Assembly (NCBI GenBank): GCA_903857265.1
Contig: CAIODZ010000021.1
Span: 1 to 64,000 of the forward strand
From: an uncultured Phycisphaerales bacterium
GTDB taxonomy: Bacteria > Planctomycetota > Phycisphaerae > Sedimentisphaerales > Anaerobacaceae
Direction of reading: 5' to 3'
DNA length: 64,000 nucleotides
Under the pieces are notes generated by a model. It made no database searches. It was not told the DNA's origin and saw only the letters and a program-made list of their open reading frames with translations. Shown piece by piece: positions 16,871 to 23,885 of this stretch. A program made the position numbers and the translations under genes. Position 1 is the first letter of the stretch. Each line of letters starts with the position of its first letter.

Positions 16871-17542
16871 TTACCTCTTCCTGCGAATCAAACCAAAAAC
16901 GCCGACACCAAGCAGTAACATCGTCGCCGGCTCAGGGGTCTCGCCCCGAAATGAAGACAGGCCGTTGCTGCTAAAAGTGTCGTTCTGGGCATCATTAATA
17001 TAAGCCAAAAGATACTGCGAAGCCGTCCCGTCCACGTAAGTGTAAAAACCGTCGAGCGTCTCACCTGCAAGGATTGGCAAATGGTCTGGCGTTCCTGAAT
17101 GCGACCAGTCAAATTTGAATGTATTGGCTGCAACCTGGCTATAATTTACAAAATAGCCGATTGCTTTAGTGTCGCCAAAAGGATATTCGATTCCGCCAAA
17201 AAACTGTTGCCACGTCAAGGCAGAATTCCCTGAATCGTTGGCTGACATATTCGAATTCCAGTTAGTTGCGTTTAGCGATGTTGCTGTCAGTCCCTGGGCC
17301 AGCCACCCATTCGTAGTATAAGCGTTTAAATAATAGCTGTAATCGACTTCGACTACAAAACCCACAATGTTTCCGATACTGCTGTCGGCGGGATTAACCA
17401 CCGTATAGCTGAGGTAAGTGCCGTCCCATTGGCTTTCTTCAATTACATTCGGATTCGATACGGCTAAAACCGGGGACAATAAAAAAAGGGGCAATACTGT
17501 TATTACATAGAAACCACGCTTCAGAAAACTGGCTTTCACCAT
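16871..17542 (-). CDS. PEP-CTERM surface protein
   Basis: The product of about 223 residues has a signal peptide (VITVLPLFLLSPVLAV) and ends in PEPATMLLLGVGVFGLIRRK-type PEP-CTERM anchor. The middle part is beta-rich with no family recognised (WDGTYLSYTVVNPADS, DKTx absent). I chose the start at 17542 (MVKASF) because AAGGAGGAG lies just upstream; the open frame extends 16 residues further. A 90-base repeated block (17594-17683) occupies its leader. Export and exosortase sorting are expected. Confidence 0.87.
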   Translation of the reverse strand: MVKASFLKRGFYVITVLPLFLLSPVLAVSNPNVIEESQWDGTYLSYTVVNPADSSIGNIVGFVVEVDYSYYLNAYTTNGWLAQGLTATSLNATNWNSNMSANDSGNSALTWQQFFGGIEYPFGDTKAIGYFVNYSQVAANTFKFDWSHSGTPDHLPILAGETLDGFYTYVDGTASQYLLAYINDAQNDTFSSNGLSSFRGETPEPATMLLLGVGVFGLIRRKR

Positions 17543-17593
17543 GTCCTCCTCCTTCAGAACCTCTGGTGTATGAGTTTCATTACATAACATACC

Positions 17594-17683
17594 GGGCCGA
17601 ACAGGTTTGTTAACCTGACCGGCCCAGCGAATTTCGCACTGTTATCTTAAAGTACAATCGCACTAACAATTACGCGAACAGTC
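17594..17683 (-). repeat. 90-bp duplicated block with strong hairpin, copy 1
   Basis: The block starts with a stem GGGCCG-AA-CAGGTT / AACCTG-AC-CGGCCC (17594-17625), followed by about 58 bases with few differences from the second copy at 17975-18064. On the minus strand it ends about 50 bases before the PEP-CTERM start codon at 17542. It is too conserved to be neutral filler and may be a leader element. Confidence 0.75.
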
Positions 17684-17722
17684 CTGCCTGGCCTGCCAAT
17701 CGAAAAAAACGGTCAGGCCGAA

Positions 17723-17851
17723 TTAAATGCCTTCCATCCACAACGCCCGAACCAGCGGTGAATTCATCAATATGACGGCTGCCAAAAAACCAATAGACAG
17801 CAACAGGGGGAACAATAACACGTCTTTTAATGTTACATAAATCTTTGCCAT
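17723..17851 (-). CDS. 42-residue hydrophobic micro-protein
   Basis: The frame starts at ATG 17851 behind GGGAG and runs to TAA at 17723. The peptide has a short amphipathic N-terminus (MAKIYVTLKD), one membrane helix (VLLFPLLLSIGFLAAVIL) and a short tail ending in WMEGI. A hairpin lies about 45 bases upstream and a 90-base repeated block on either side. Position between two copies of that block, just ahead of the PEP-CTERM gene on the same strand, suggests co-expression. No known family is recognised. Confidence 0.55.
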   Translation of the reverse strand: MAKIYVTLKDVLLFPLLLSIGFLAAVILMNSPLVRALWMEGI

Positions 17852-17894
17852 AAGAAACACTCCCTTTTGTTATATTGTCAAACTTATTCTTTAC

Positions 17895-17914
17895 CTGCGT
17901 CTTTCCTGACGCAG
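17895..17914 (-). promoter_or_regulatory. leader hairpin of the micro-protein
   Basis: CTGCGTC and GACGCAG pair perfectly around a 6-base loop AGGAAA (minus strand), 44 bases upstream of the micro-protein start. TTTGACAATATAA lies between hairpin and start codon. Confidence 0.5.
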
Positions 17915-17974
17915 CTATTACTTACGCGAGCCGGCTGGATGCCAGGCCCGATATTTCCGCGGTAAAAACTTACT

Positions 17975-18064
17975 GGGCCGAACAGGTTTGTTAACCTGAC
18001 CGGCCCAGCGACTTTCACACTGTTATCTTAAAGCACAATCGCACAAACGATTATGCGAACAGCC
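17975..18064 (-). repeat. 90-bp duplicated block with strong hairpin, copy 2
   Basis: The hairpin part (17975-18006) is identical to copy 1 and the remainder differs at only about seven positions. On the minus strand it precedes the micro-protein gene by about 120 bases. The sequence CCCAGCGA after the stem is also the hallmark of the unit array that begins at 18068. Confidence 0.75.
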
Positions 18065-18268
18065 ATGCTGGGTTCGCTTGTTTTTGGGAACAAGACCTAA
18101 CCCAGCGAAGAAAAGGGAGAGAACTAATTTACCCGCCTCCACTACTATTTACCCGCCTCCACTACCGTATTACTATCGCCCCGCGTTCTCAAAATTACGG
18201 GACGCTTTTAGACTGCTGGATTTGTGAAGAGAGTTCTTTTCCAAACCCAGCGAAGAAGGGGAGAGAGA

Positions 18269-18361
18269 ATGAGCTTTTATACTAATCGCGGCCAAGCCGC
18301 GGTTGTATTTGTGCTGGGTGCGAAGAGAGTCGAACCCAGCGAAGAAGGGGAGAGAGAATGA
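18269..18361 (+). CDS. possible 30-residue peptide in hairpin unit B
   Basis: ATG follows GGGGAGAGAGA directly and the frame reads MSFYTNRGQAAVVFVL onward to a TGA that overlaps the ATG of the next unit (ATGA). Start codon and ribosome-binding site are repeated between units, but the amino acid sequences differ. It may be an artefact of repeated purine-rich DNA. Confidence 0.3.
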   Translation: MSFYTNRGQAAVVFVLGAKRVEPSEEGERE

Positions 18362-18483
18362 GTTTATTACCCTTGTCGCGGCCAATTGACCGCGTATGGT
18401 TACGAGCTGGATTTGAGAAGAGAGAGAGCATCAAATCCAGCGAAGAAGGGAGAGAGAGAATATGTGTAGAATCTTTATCTTAA
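18358..18483 (+). CDS. possible 41-residue peptide in hairpin unit C
   Basis: This frame starts in the ATGA overlap with the previous one and reads MSLLPLSRPIDRVWLRAG onward, running through the whole hairpin of unit D. It has the same GGGGAGAGAGA leader. No similarity to a known protein is recognised. Confidence 0.25.
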   Translation: MSLLPLSRPIDRVWLRAGFEKRESIKSSEEGRERICVESLS

Positions 18484-18620
18484 TCACCCCGCCCCAAACG
18501 GGACAGGATGTCGAAATTCGTGCCGGGTTCGTCGACCACGCTGCAGATTATCATAAATCTGTCTTGGGGTATAACCAAACCCAGCTTGGGGGGAGAAAAC
18601 TCCTTGTGAGCCCTATTTAA
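18462..18620 (+). CDS. possible 52-residue peptide after hairpin unit D
   Basis: An ATG follows the GGGAGAGAGAGAAT leader of unit D and opens a frame (MCRIFILITPPQTGQDV onward) to TAA at 18618. A decayed fifth hairpin unit lies inside it. Composition is not clearly protein-like; support is the leader only. Confidence 0.2.
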   Translation: MCRIFILITPPQTGQDVEIRAGFVDHAADYHKSVLGYNQTQLGGRKLLVSPI

Positions 18621-18722
18621 TCACGGCGCAGGCCGTGCGTGCTCTCAGAAAGATGATGGCTTTTCGATATCCCGACCTGTCTCGGCGAAGTCGCCAAGCT
18701 ACAGCCGGATAAGCCATCGGAA

Positions 18723-19148
18723 TCAGCCTTCTCTCATTAGCTCCTCAACATGACCAGCAGAAAGTATTGCCTTGATAGCAACGCCCCCCTGGATACCGAG
18801 CAGATTGGCAACCGTGTCTTTTAAGACATTGTCGGTTGCGTCTTCAGCAAGGACCGCGGAGACGCCCAAAGAGCGGGCAGCGATTTCCTGAGCTTTGCTG
18901 CCTGGCTTTATGAGGGCAATCGTAGGGATATAGGGTTTAGCCGCTTTGAAAGATTCGATGAATTTTCCATCGGGCATATCATCCAAATCCCATCTGCTGA
19001 TTACGCTGTTCACCTTTTCATTTTTCAAAGAACGAGCAGCCTCACGACCTGACTGCATCTTTATCAATCTTATCGGCAGTTCCTTTAACACTTCAGTTCT
19101 GCCGTCTAAACCCACTGTTAAAACTGTCGCCTGGACAAGAACAACCAT
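18723..19148 (-). CDS. receiver-like (CheY-fold) protein, degenerate
   Basis: The 141-residue protein has alternating strands and helices typical of a receiver domain: VLTVGLDGR, GREAARSLKNEKVNSVISRW, then DLDDMPDGKFIESFKAA where the phospho-acceptor Asp would lie, PTIALIKPGS with a Lys, and GVSAVLAEDATDNVLKDTV. Acidic residues after strand 1 are poor, so phosphorylation may not occur. AGGA lies six bases before the start. It stands alone next to the hairpin-unit array. The assignment rests on pattern, not on a confident family match. Confidence 0.65.
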   Translation of the reverse strand: MVVLVQATVLTVGLDGRTEVLKELPIRLIKMQSGREAARSLKNEKVNSVISRWDLDDMPDGKFIESFKAAKPYIPTIALIKPGSKAQEIAARSLGVSAVLAEDATDNVLKDTVANLLGIQGGVAIKAILSAGHVEELMREG

Positions 19149-19823
19149 CTACGTTCCTAAGTACTCTGCGGCTTATTCGCCTACGGGTGTTTTGATTTTT
19201 TTCTTCGCTAATATATAAAGCGAATGGCGTGCCAGAGCGTGCCGTGTAAAAAAGAATTTTTTAAGTCGTTTGCAGCAAAGGAGTTACGTTAGTCGATTTT
19301 TTGGAGGCAACAAACGAGCACAAAATAATTGCCGACCATATTGGTCATAGATATATGACAATTATTGTCGTAAGTCATTGCGTTAAAACGGGACTTCGAT
19401 GATATGACCAGTTTGGCTGGTGGTGACCGGAATGGAACGTGGTCAAACAGGAGACCACAGACATAAGACGTAAGACCAAAGACCACAGACAGCGTTCAGC
19501 GTACGGCGTTTAGCGTACAGCGGACAGAGGGCAGAACCGATTGCGGATTGCAGATTGCGGATTGCGGATTTGAAGATGGGTCCCCTGTTGCAGGGCCAAA
19601 GTCGTCTGGCTCCCCGCCAAAGACATGCGGGGATCTTCGCTTGGTTCGACTGCGCTCACTACAGGTCGCTACGAGGGGAGAGCCGGGGGGATGCGGATTA
19701 AATAATTGCGGATTGCGGGGGAAGGATTCGATATGATATAATGCGAGAGACAATAAGGGCAGGACACACCTCCCTCGAATATGCAACAGGCCTGAAAATC
19801 AATAATTTACCTGGAGAGGTCTT
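19149..19823. other. long repeat-rich spacer upstream of the TIR gene
   Basis: No gene is supported in these 675 bases. The right half holds a composite heptamer array (19453-19573), a TCCCCTG-TTG-CAGGG hairpin, a segment with GGTTCGACTGCGCTCACTAC, and GGGGAGAGCCGGGGG at 19675-19689. The last two elements have partners just downstream of the TIR gene. Confidence 0.6.
19453..19573. repeat. composite heptamer array of three monomers
   Basis: Five GACNNAA-type units (GACCACA GACATAA GACGTAA GACCAAA GACCACA) are followed by AGCGTTC AGCGTAC GGCGTTT AGCGTAC AGCGGAC and then GATTGCG GATTGCA GATTGCG GATTGCG GATTTGA. It is the longest 7-bp-period stretch in the window after the 8077 array. Confidence 0.8.
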
Positions 19824-22643
19824 ATGGCCAAGACAGAGGGAAAAGAGCATCCGAAGATTTTCATCAGCTACAGCCACGAAGACAAGGACTGGGTCAGAAA
19901 TTGGCTTGTGCCAAAACTGGAGGCGGAGGGGATACAAACACATATCGACTACCGCGATTTTGGGCTTGGTGGGTTAAGCACAATCAATATGGAGCGTGCG
20001 GTGGAGCAGTGTGCGAAGACGCTTTTGGTGCTTACACCACACTGGGTTGCGAGTAAGTTGACGCAATTTGAAGGCGCAATGGCGCAGACACTGGATCCCA
20101 TTGGAACAGAGAAAAGGATACTGCTCGTTATGCGGGAAGATTGTGATATCCCGACTCGGTTGAAAATTTTTACGTATGCGGATTTTCGGAAAGAAGGCGA
20201 TTGGGTTTTTCAGCTGGGGCGATTAAGCAAACAGATTAAGGAGGACTTTGCAAAACTTGAGTCACCCAAAGTTGTTTATTCGCCGCTTGGTGAAGATAAG
20301 GTAGAGATAGCGCGACTGCCCAGTAGCGGATATGAACTGTTTGGGCGACAAAAAGAACTGAAACTGCTTGATGAGGCATGGGAATCCGGAAAAACGAATA
20401 TAGTAGGTTTTGTGGCCTACGGCGGAACGGGGAAATCCACCTTGATTAACAAGTGGATTGAGAGGATGCGATGGGACAACTACCGTGGGGCGAAACGAGT
20501 TTACGGGTGGTCATTCTACAGCCAGGGAACAGGCGAGCGAGTAACATCAGCGGACACGTTCATTAACGAGACGCTGAAATGGTTTGGAGACCCCGATCCA
20601 AAGGATGGCTCGGAATGGGAAAAAGGGAAACGACTGGCGAGGTTGGTGCGTAAGGAAAAAACGTTGCTGATACTGGATGGTATGGAACCGTTGCAGTCAG
20701 ACGTAGATTTCGAGAAGGGCAAGATTAAGGATAATGCGCTCGCTATGTTAGTGACAGAACTTGCAAAGGAAAATAGCGGGCTATGTGTGATTACAACACG
20801 TGAAGATGTGCCGGATATTAAGAGATATGCACAGACGGCAAAGATTGTAAATATTCATCAAATATCCGATGAGGCGGGAAGGGAATTGCTAAAGATAAGA
20901 GGCATACAAGGGACGGATGCGCAGTTGGAGCAGGCAACACGGGATTTCGGAAATCATGCATTGGCGATTAATCTATTGGCAAGTTACCTGCACGGCATTG
21001 GGGGGCATCATATTTCCAACGCCGAAAAAATCGCGGATATCGACGTGCCGGTAGATAAGGGCAAGCATCCGCGGAGGGTAATGGAGGCATTCGATAAGCG
21101 ATTTGGCAAAGGGGCAAAGGGAGAAATCCTGAGAATTATGGGCCTGTTTGCCCGCCCGGCGGAACTGAAGGCGATTGAAGCGGTTCGTGCCGCGCCTGCC
21201 ATAGCTGGACTGACAGAGTATTTGCAGAAGGTTGGGGAGGCGCAATGGATTGGATTACTTCAAGAGCTCCGAGATTGCAAGTTGCTGGCACAACAAAGCA
21301 AATGTAATCCTGGCGTGATTGATTGTCATCCGTTGGTGAGGGAGCATTTTGGGGAGAAGTTGAAGAATGAGCGGCCGGATGCGTGGAAGGAAGGGCATGG
21401 AAGATTATATGAGTATTACAAGGGCGTGCCAACGAAGGAACTGCCGGATACGTTGGAGGAAATGGAGCCATTGTTTCGGGCGGTATATCACGGCTGTGCC
21501 GCAGGTGAACCGACAAAGGTTTGGGATGGAGTTTTCTGGAGGAGGATTTACCGAGGTAATGAAAAGTATAGCATGCACAAGCTAGGTGCATTTGGGTCTG
21601 ATTTGGGGGCGGTGGCATGCTTTTTCGAGAAGGTCTGGGATAGGCCAGCGGCTGGGTTGTCGGAACACAGAAAGGCCCTTGTGTTGAGTTTAGCTGGTTT
21701 TGATCTTCGAGCAGTTGGTCGGCTTTATGAGGCGACGGGGCCGATGAAAGCAGATCTGAGAATGTCGGTCGAGCAGGAGGACTGGAGAGGGGCTCCCATT
21801 GCTGCCGGCAATCTGAGTGAGTTGTATTTGACGCTGGGTGAAGTGGAGAAGGCGGTCGAACACGGGCGGAGGTGTGTGGAATATGCAGACAAGAGCCGAG
21901 ATGTATTTTGGCTGATGGGGTCGCGGACGATCTTAGCGGATGCGCTGCATAAGGCAGGGGAAGTAGAGGAGTCAAAACAACTATTCGAAGAAGCAGAGGT
22001 GATGCAGAAGAAGATGCAGCCGGAGTATCGATATCTGTATTCGGTGCAGGGATATCGATACTGCGACTTATTACTGGCCAATGGCAAGGCAAGGGAGGTG
22101 AAGGAACGAGCAAAACAGACACTGGAATGGAGTACCGCACAAGGTTTTTTGTTGGACATAGCACTGGATAAGCTATCGCTTGGGAGGGCATGGCTTGAGG
22201 AATTAAGAATTGAGAAGTTAGAAGGCAGAAATAGGGAAAAGTGTTTAACGGAAGCCAAGAAATGGTTAAATGAGGCGGTGGATGGGTTACGGAAACAGGG
22301 GGCGCAGGAATTCATACCACTAGGGCTTCTTGTGCGGGCGGGGTATTATAGGGTGGCGGGTGATTATGAAAAAGCGTGGGGGGATCTTGATGAGACGAGG
22401 GAGATAGCGGAACGGGGTGAGATGAAATTGTTCTTGGCGGATTATCATCTGGAGGCGGCAAAGCTTGCGCTTTCCGAGAGTAGTAGAGCAGTTGAGCAGG
22501 GGAACAGGAGACCCTTCTTCGCTGAAGCTACGGAGGGCGAGCAGAATGCGAAGAAGCATTATGAGGAGGCGAAGCGGCTGATAGAGGAGTGCGGGTATCA
22601 CAGGAGGGATAAAGAGTTGGAGGAACTGAAGGGGAGAATTTAG
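19824..22643 (+). CDS. TIR-STAND NTPase-TPR protein, candidate immune sensor
   Basis: The 939-residue protein has an N-terminal TIR domain (KIFISYSHEDKDWVRNWL; candidate catalytic Glu in KLTQFEGAMAQ), an NB-ARC/STAND ATPase with P-loop VAYGGTGKST near residue 200, Walker B TLLILDGMEPL near 285, an ITTRE sensor motif and NHALAINLLASYL, and a C-terminal half of TPR-like helices (NLSELYLTLGEVEKAVEHGR). TIR domains of this type cleave NAD or make signalling nucleotides, and STAND-TPR proteins act as anti-phage sensors; that role is inferred. GGAGAGG precedes the ATG. Two intergenic repeats lie inside the reading frame, and its stop codon falls within a heptamer array. Direct repeats flank the gene. 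Confidence 0.85.
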   Translation: MAKTEGKEHPKIFISYSHEDKDWVRNWLVPKLEAEGIQTHIDYRDFGLGGLSTINMERAVEQCAKTLLVLTPHWVASKLTQFEGAMAQTLDPIGTEKRILLVMREDCDIPTRLKIFTYADFRKEGDWVFQLGRLSKQIKEDFAKLESPKVVYSPLGEDKVEIARLPSSGYELFGRQKELKLLDEAWESGKTNIVGFVAYGGTGKSTLINKWIERMRWDNYRGAKRVYGWSFYSQGTGERVTSADTFINETLKWFGDPDPKDGSEWEKGKRLARLVRKEKTLLILDGMEPLQSDVDFEKGKIKDNALAMLVTELAKENSGLCVITTREDVPDIKRYAQTAKIVNIHQISDEAGRELLKIRGIQGTDAQLEQATRDFGNHALAINLLASYLHGIGGHHISNAEKIADIDVPVDKGKHPRRVMEAFDKRFGKGAKGEILRIMGLFARPAELKAIEAVRAAPAIAGLTEYLQKVGEAQWIGLLQELRDCKLLAQQSKCNPGVIDCHPLVREHFGEKLKNERPDAWKEGHGRLYEYYKGVPTKELPDTLEEMEPLFRAVYHGCAAGEPTKVWDGVFWRRIYRGNEKYSMHKLGAFGSDLGAVACFFEKVWDRPAAGLSEHRKALVLSLAGFDLRAVGRLYEATGPMKADLRMSVEQEDWRGAPIAAGNLSELYLTLGEVEKAVEHGRRCVEYADKSRDVFWLMGSRTILADALHKAGEVEESKQLFEEAEVMQKKMQPEYRYLYSVQGYRYCDLLLANGKAREVKERAKQTLEWSTAQGFLLDIALDKLSLGRAWLEELRIEKLEGRNREKCLTEAKKWLNEAVDGLRKQGAQEFIPLGLLVRAGYYRVAGDYEKAWGDLDETREIAERGEMKLFLADYHLEAAKLALSESSRAVEQGNRRPFFAEATEGEQNAKKHYEEAKRLIEECGYHRRDKELEELKGRI
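22200..22234. repeat. heptamer array inside the TIR coding sequence
   Basis: GAATTAA GAATTGA GAAGTTA GAAGGCA GAAATAG encodes part of ELRIEKLEGRNREK in the TPR region. The monomers match those just after the gene (22636-22677). Confidence 0.7.
22511..22542 (-). repeat. hairpin intergenic repeat inside the TIR coding sequence
   Basis: The reverse complement matches the intergenic repeat at 201-232 in 27 or 28 of 32 positions, including GTAGCTTCAGCGAAG. In the TIR frame it encodes PFFAEATEGEQ, keeping the frame open between two helices. Confidence 0.75.
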
Positions 22644-22705
22644 AATTTAGAAGTTAGAATTAAGAAGGGAGAATTGATTTCGGATTTCGGAATGTAGATT
22701 GCGGA
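22636..22705. repeat. heptamer array, 10 units, spanning the TIR stop codon
   Basis: GAATTTA GAATTTA GAAGTTA GAATTAA GAAGGGA GAATTGA TTTCGGA TTTCGGA ATGTAGA TTGCGGA keeps 7-base phase through a change of monomer. The TAG stop codon at 22641-22643 lies across the first two units. Confidence 0.8.
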
Positions 22706-22787
22706 TTTTAAAATGGATCCCCTGTTCTATACCAAGTAAGCGGCACTCGGGGAGAGCCGGGGGTATAAAGAACGATACAATTTTTAA

Positions 22788-23708
22788 TTAGTCCTTTTCG
22801 GACAGGTCGTCATTGAATTTAGTGCGATTGGCATCCCACCATTTTTTGGCCTGGTCGTAGGTGTCGAATTTCTGAGAGACGAGGAAATCAATGGCTGACT
22901 TGACGCTGTCGCGGAAATCGGGACTGGGGTCCTTGAGGCCTGTAATGAGAATATCCATAGCGGCGGGACTCGAAACGTCAATTAGTGAGGAAACAGCACT
23001 TTCTTTGACATCATCGTACTTGCCGGCGATGCCTGCCTTGAGGACAAGGAGGCGAACAGCAGGCTCTTTCTGGTCGGCGAGCTCAATCGCAGCGATGCGA
23101 ACATCTTCGTTTTCATCGGCGAGGGCGGCGGCAAGGACTTTGCCGACGGCAGGGTCGGTGACAGTTTCACAGGCCTCGATTGCACTTTGGCGGATATCGA
23201 GTTCGGTATCTTTGAGGGCCTTGGCTGCGACATAAACAACATTGGAGTCGTTGATGTCGTTCATCGAGAGCATATCCATCGCGGCGGTCCGGACATCGAG
23301 GTCTTTATCATCGAGGGCTTTATAAACGAGAGCGGGTATCGATTCGGGGTGGGCATCGGCGAAGTCGGAAATAAAATCCATTTTTTCTTCGGAGGTTTTG
23401 AGGGCATCGAATGGTTTCAAATCAGCGGAGCGGAGCATAGTCGGCTCTTTGGCGGGCTGTTCGGTTTTTTCCCGGTCATTGGCAGCCGGCAGGGTGACTT
23501 TGTGGGCGGGCGCATTTTGATTAACTTCAGCCGGCGGCTGAATATTGGCGTCCTGTTTAGGTGTTTTCTTCCCGCTCGATGCCGACGAGGGCGTTGGGGA
23601 GGAATTACCCTGTTTTTTCGGACAGCCGGCGGAGAACGCAATCGCCAGGGCGAGCGTTACCATCAATCCTGTTTTAACAGCCATTTCAAACCTGAATATA
23701 CGGTTCAT
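22788..23708 (-). CDS. HEAT-repeat lipoprotein, copy 2
   Basis: The 306-residue protein has lipobox FSAGC (Cys 29), a longer Ser/Pro/Lys linker than copy 1, and the same HEAT units (DKDLDVRTAAMDMLSM, DENEDVRIAAIELADQ) and C-terminal tail TYDQAKKWWDANRTKFNDDL. It is a paralogue of the protein at 5493-6299; leader peptide, C-terminal half and promoter are the best conserved parts, while the linker has diverged and grown by about 38 residues. AAGGA precedes the ATG. A 67-base palindromic element sits in its leader. Role unknown, presumably scaffold or sensor on the periplasmic side. Confidence 0.85.
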   Translation of the reverse strand: MNRIFRFEMAVKTGLMVTLALAIAFSAGCPKKQGNSSPTPSSASSGKKTPKQDANIQPPAEVNQNAPAHKVTLPAANDREKTEQPAKEPTMLRSADLKPFDALKTSEEKMDFISDFADAHPESIPALVYKALDDKDLDVRTAAMDMLSMNDINDSNVVYVAAKALKDTELDIRQSAIEACETVTDPAVGKVLAAALADENEDVRIAAIELADQKEPAVRLLVLKAGIAGKYDDVKESAVSSLIDVSSPAAMDILITGLKDPSPDFRDSVKSAIDFLVSQKFDTYDQAKKWWDANRTKFNDDLSEKD

Positions 23709-23740
23709 AATTTTATATCCTTCTAAAAAAGTTTAGCCAC

Positions 23741-23807
23741 CCCCCGCTGTTTTGCTTATCCCCACAAGGCGGGACTACGTCGGACTACGCAAAACAAGAC
23801 GCGGGGG
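23741..23807. repeat. 67-bp imperfect palindrome inserted in lipoprotein leader
   Basis: Outer arms CCCCCGC/GCGGGGG and inner arms GTTTTGC/GCAAAAC flank a centre rich in ACTACG. The corresponding stretch in the leader of copy 1 is only about 20 bases, so this element was gained after (or lost since) the duplication. It resembles a small transposable palindrome. Confidence 0.65.
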
Positions 23808-23819
23808 CTACGCAGAGAT

Positions 23820-23848
23820 ATTATAGCCACTCCCGTCAGGGATGCCAA
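23820..23848 (-). promoter_or_regulatory. promoter of HEAT lipoprotein copy 2
   Basis: On the minus strand TTGGCA is followed after 17 bases by TATAAT within GTGGCTATAATATCTCTG, which is shared with the promoter of copy 1. Confidence 0.6.
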
Positions 23849-23885
23849 CTGGCAGGAGAAAAAAGAGGCCATAGAGAATTTAAAA

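Larger units (their letters stand above)
18068..18483 (+). repeat. array of repeated hairpin/purine-leader units (A to D)
   Basis: Four units share an order of elements: an imperfect-to-perfect stem (CTGGGTT/AACCCAG at 18068-18105; CTGGATTTG/CAAACCCAG at 18216-18250; CTGGGT/ACCCAG at 18314-18339; CTGGATTTGA/TCAAATCCAG at 18407-18440), then CGAAGAAGGGGAGAGAGAAT-like purine tract, and in the middle units an ATG and a second small hairpin CGCGG/CCGCG. Unit spacing is 148, 98 and 93 bases. A decayed fifth unit is near 18567-18600. Stem bases vary together between units, which points to selection on pairing. Confidence 0.75.

Noticed and set aside
17895-18064. Cyclic-di-GMP or other known riboswitch
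   Set aside because: Hairpins are clear but no consensus of a riboswitch class that I can recall fits the loops.
18068-18483. CRISPR array
   Set aside because: Units of 93-148 bases have conserved ribosome-binding-like leaders and changing stems, not identical short repeats with unique spacers, and no cas genes are present.
21136-22191. Long minus-strand open frame of about 350 codons opposite the TIR gene
   Set aside because: It is a shadow frame: very rich in Ser and Pro, no ribosome-binding site, and the opposite strand encodes a coherent TIR-STAND-TPR protein.
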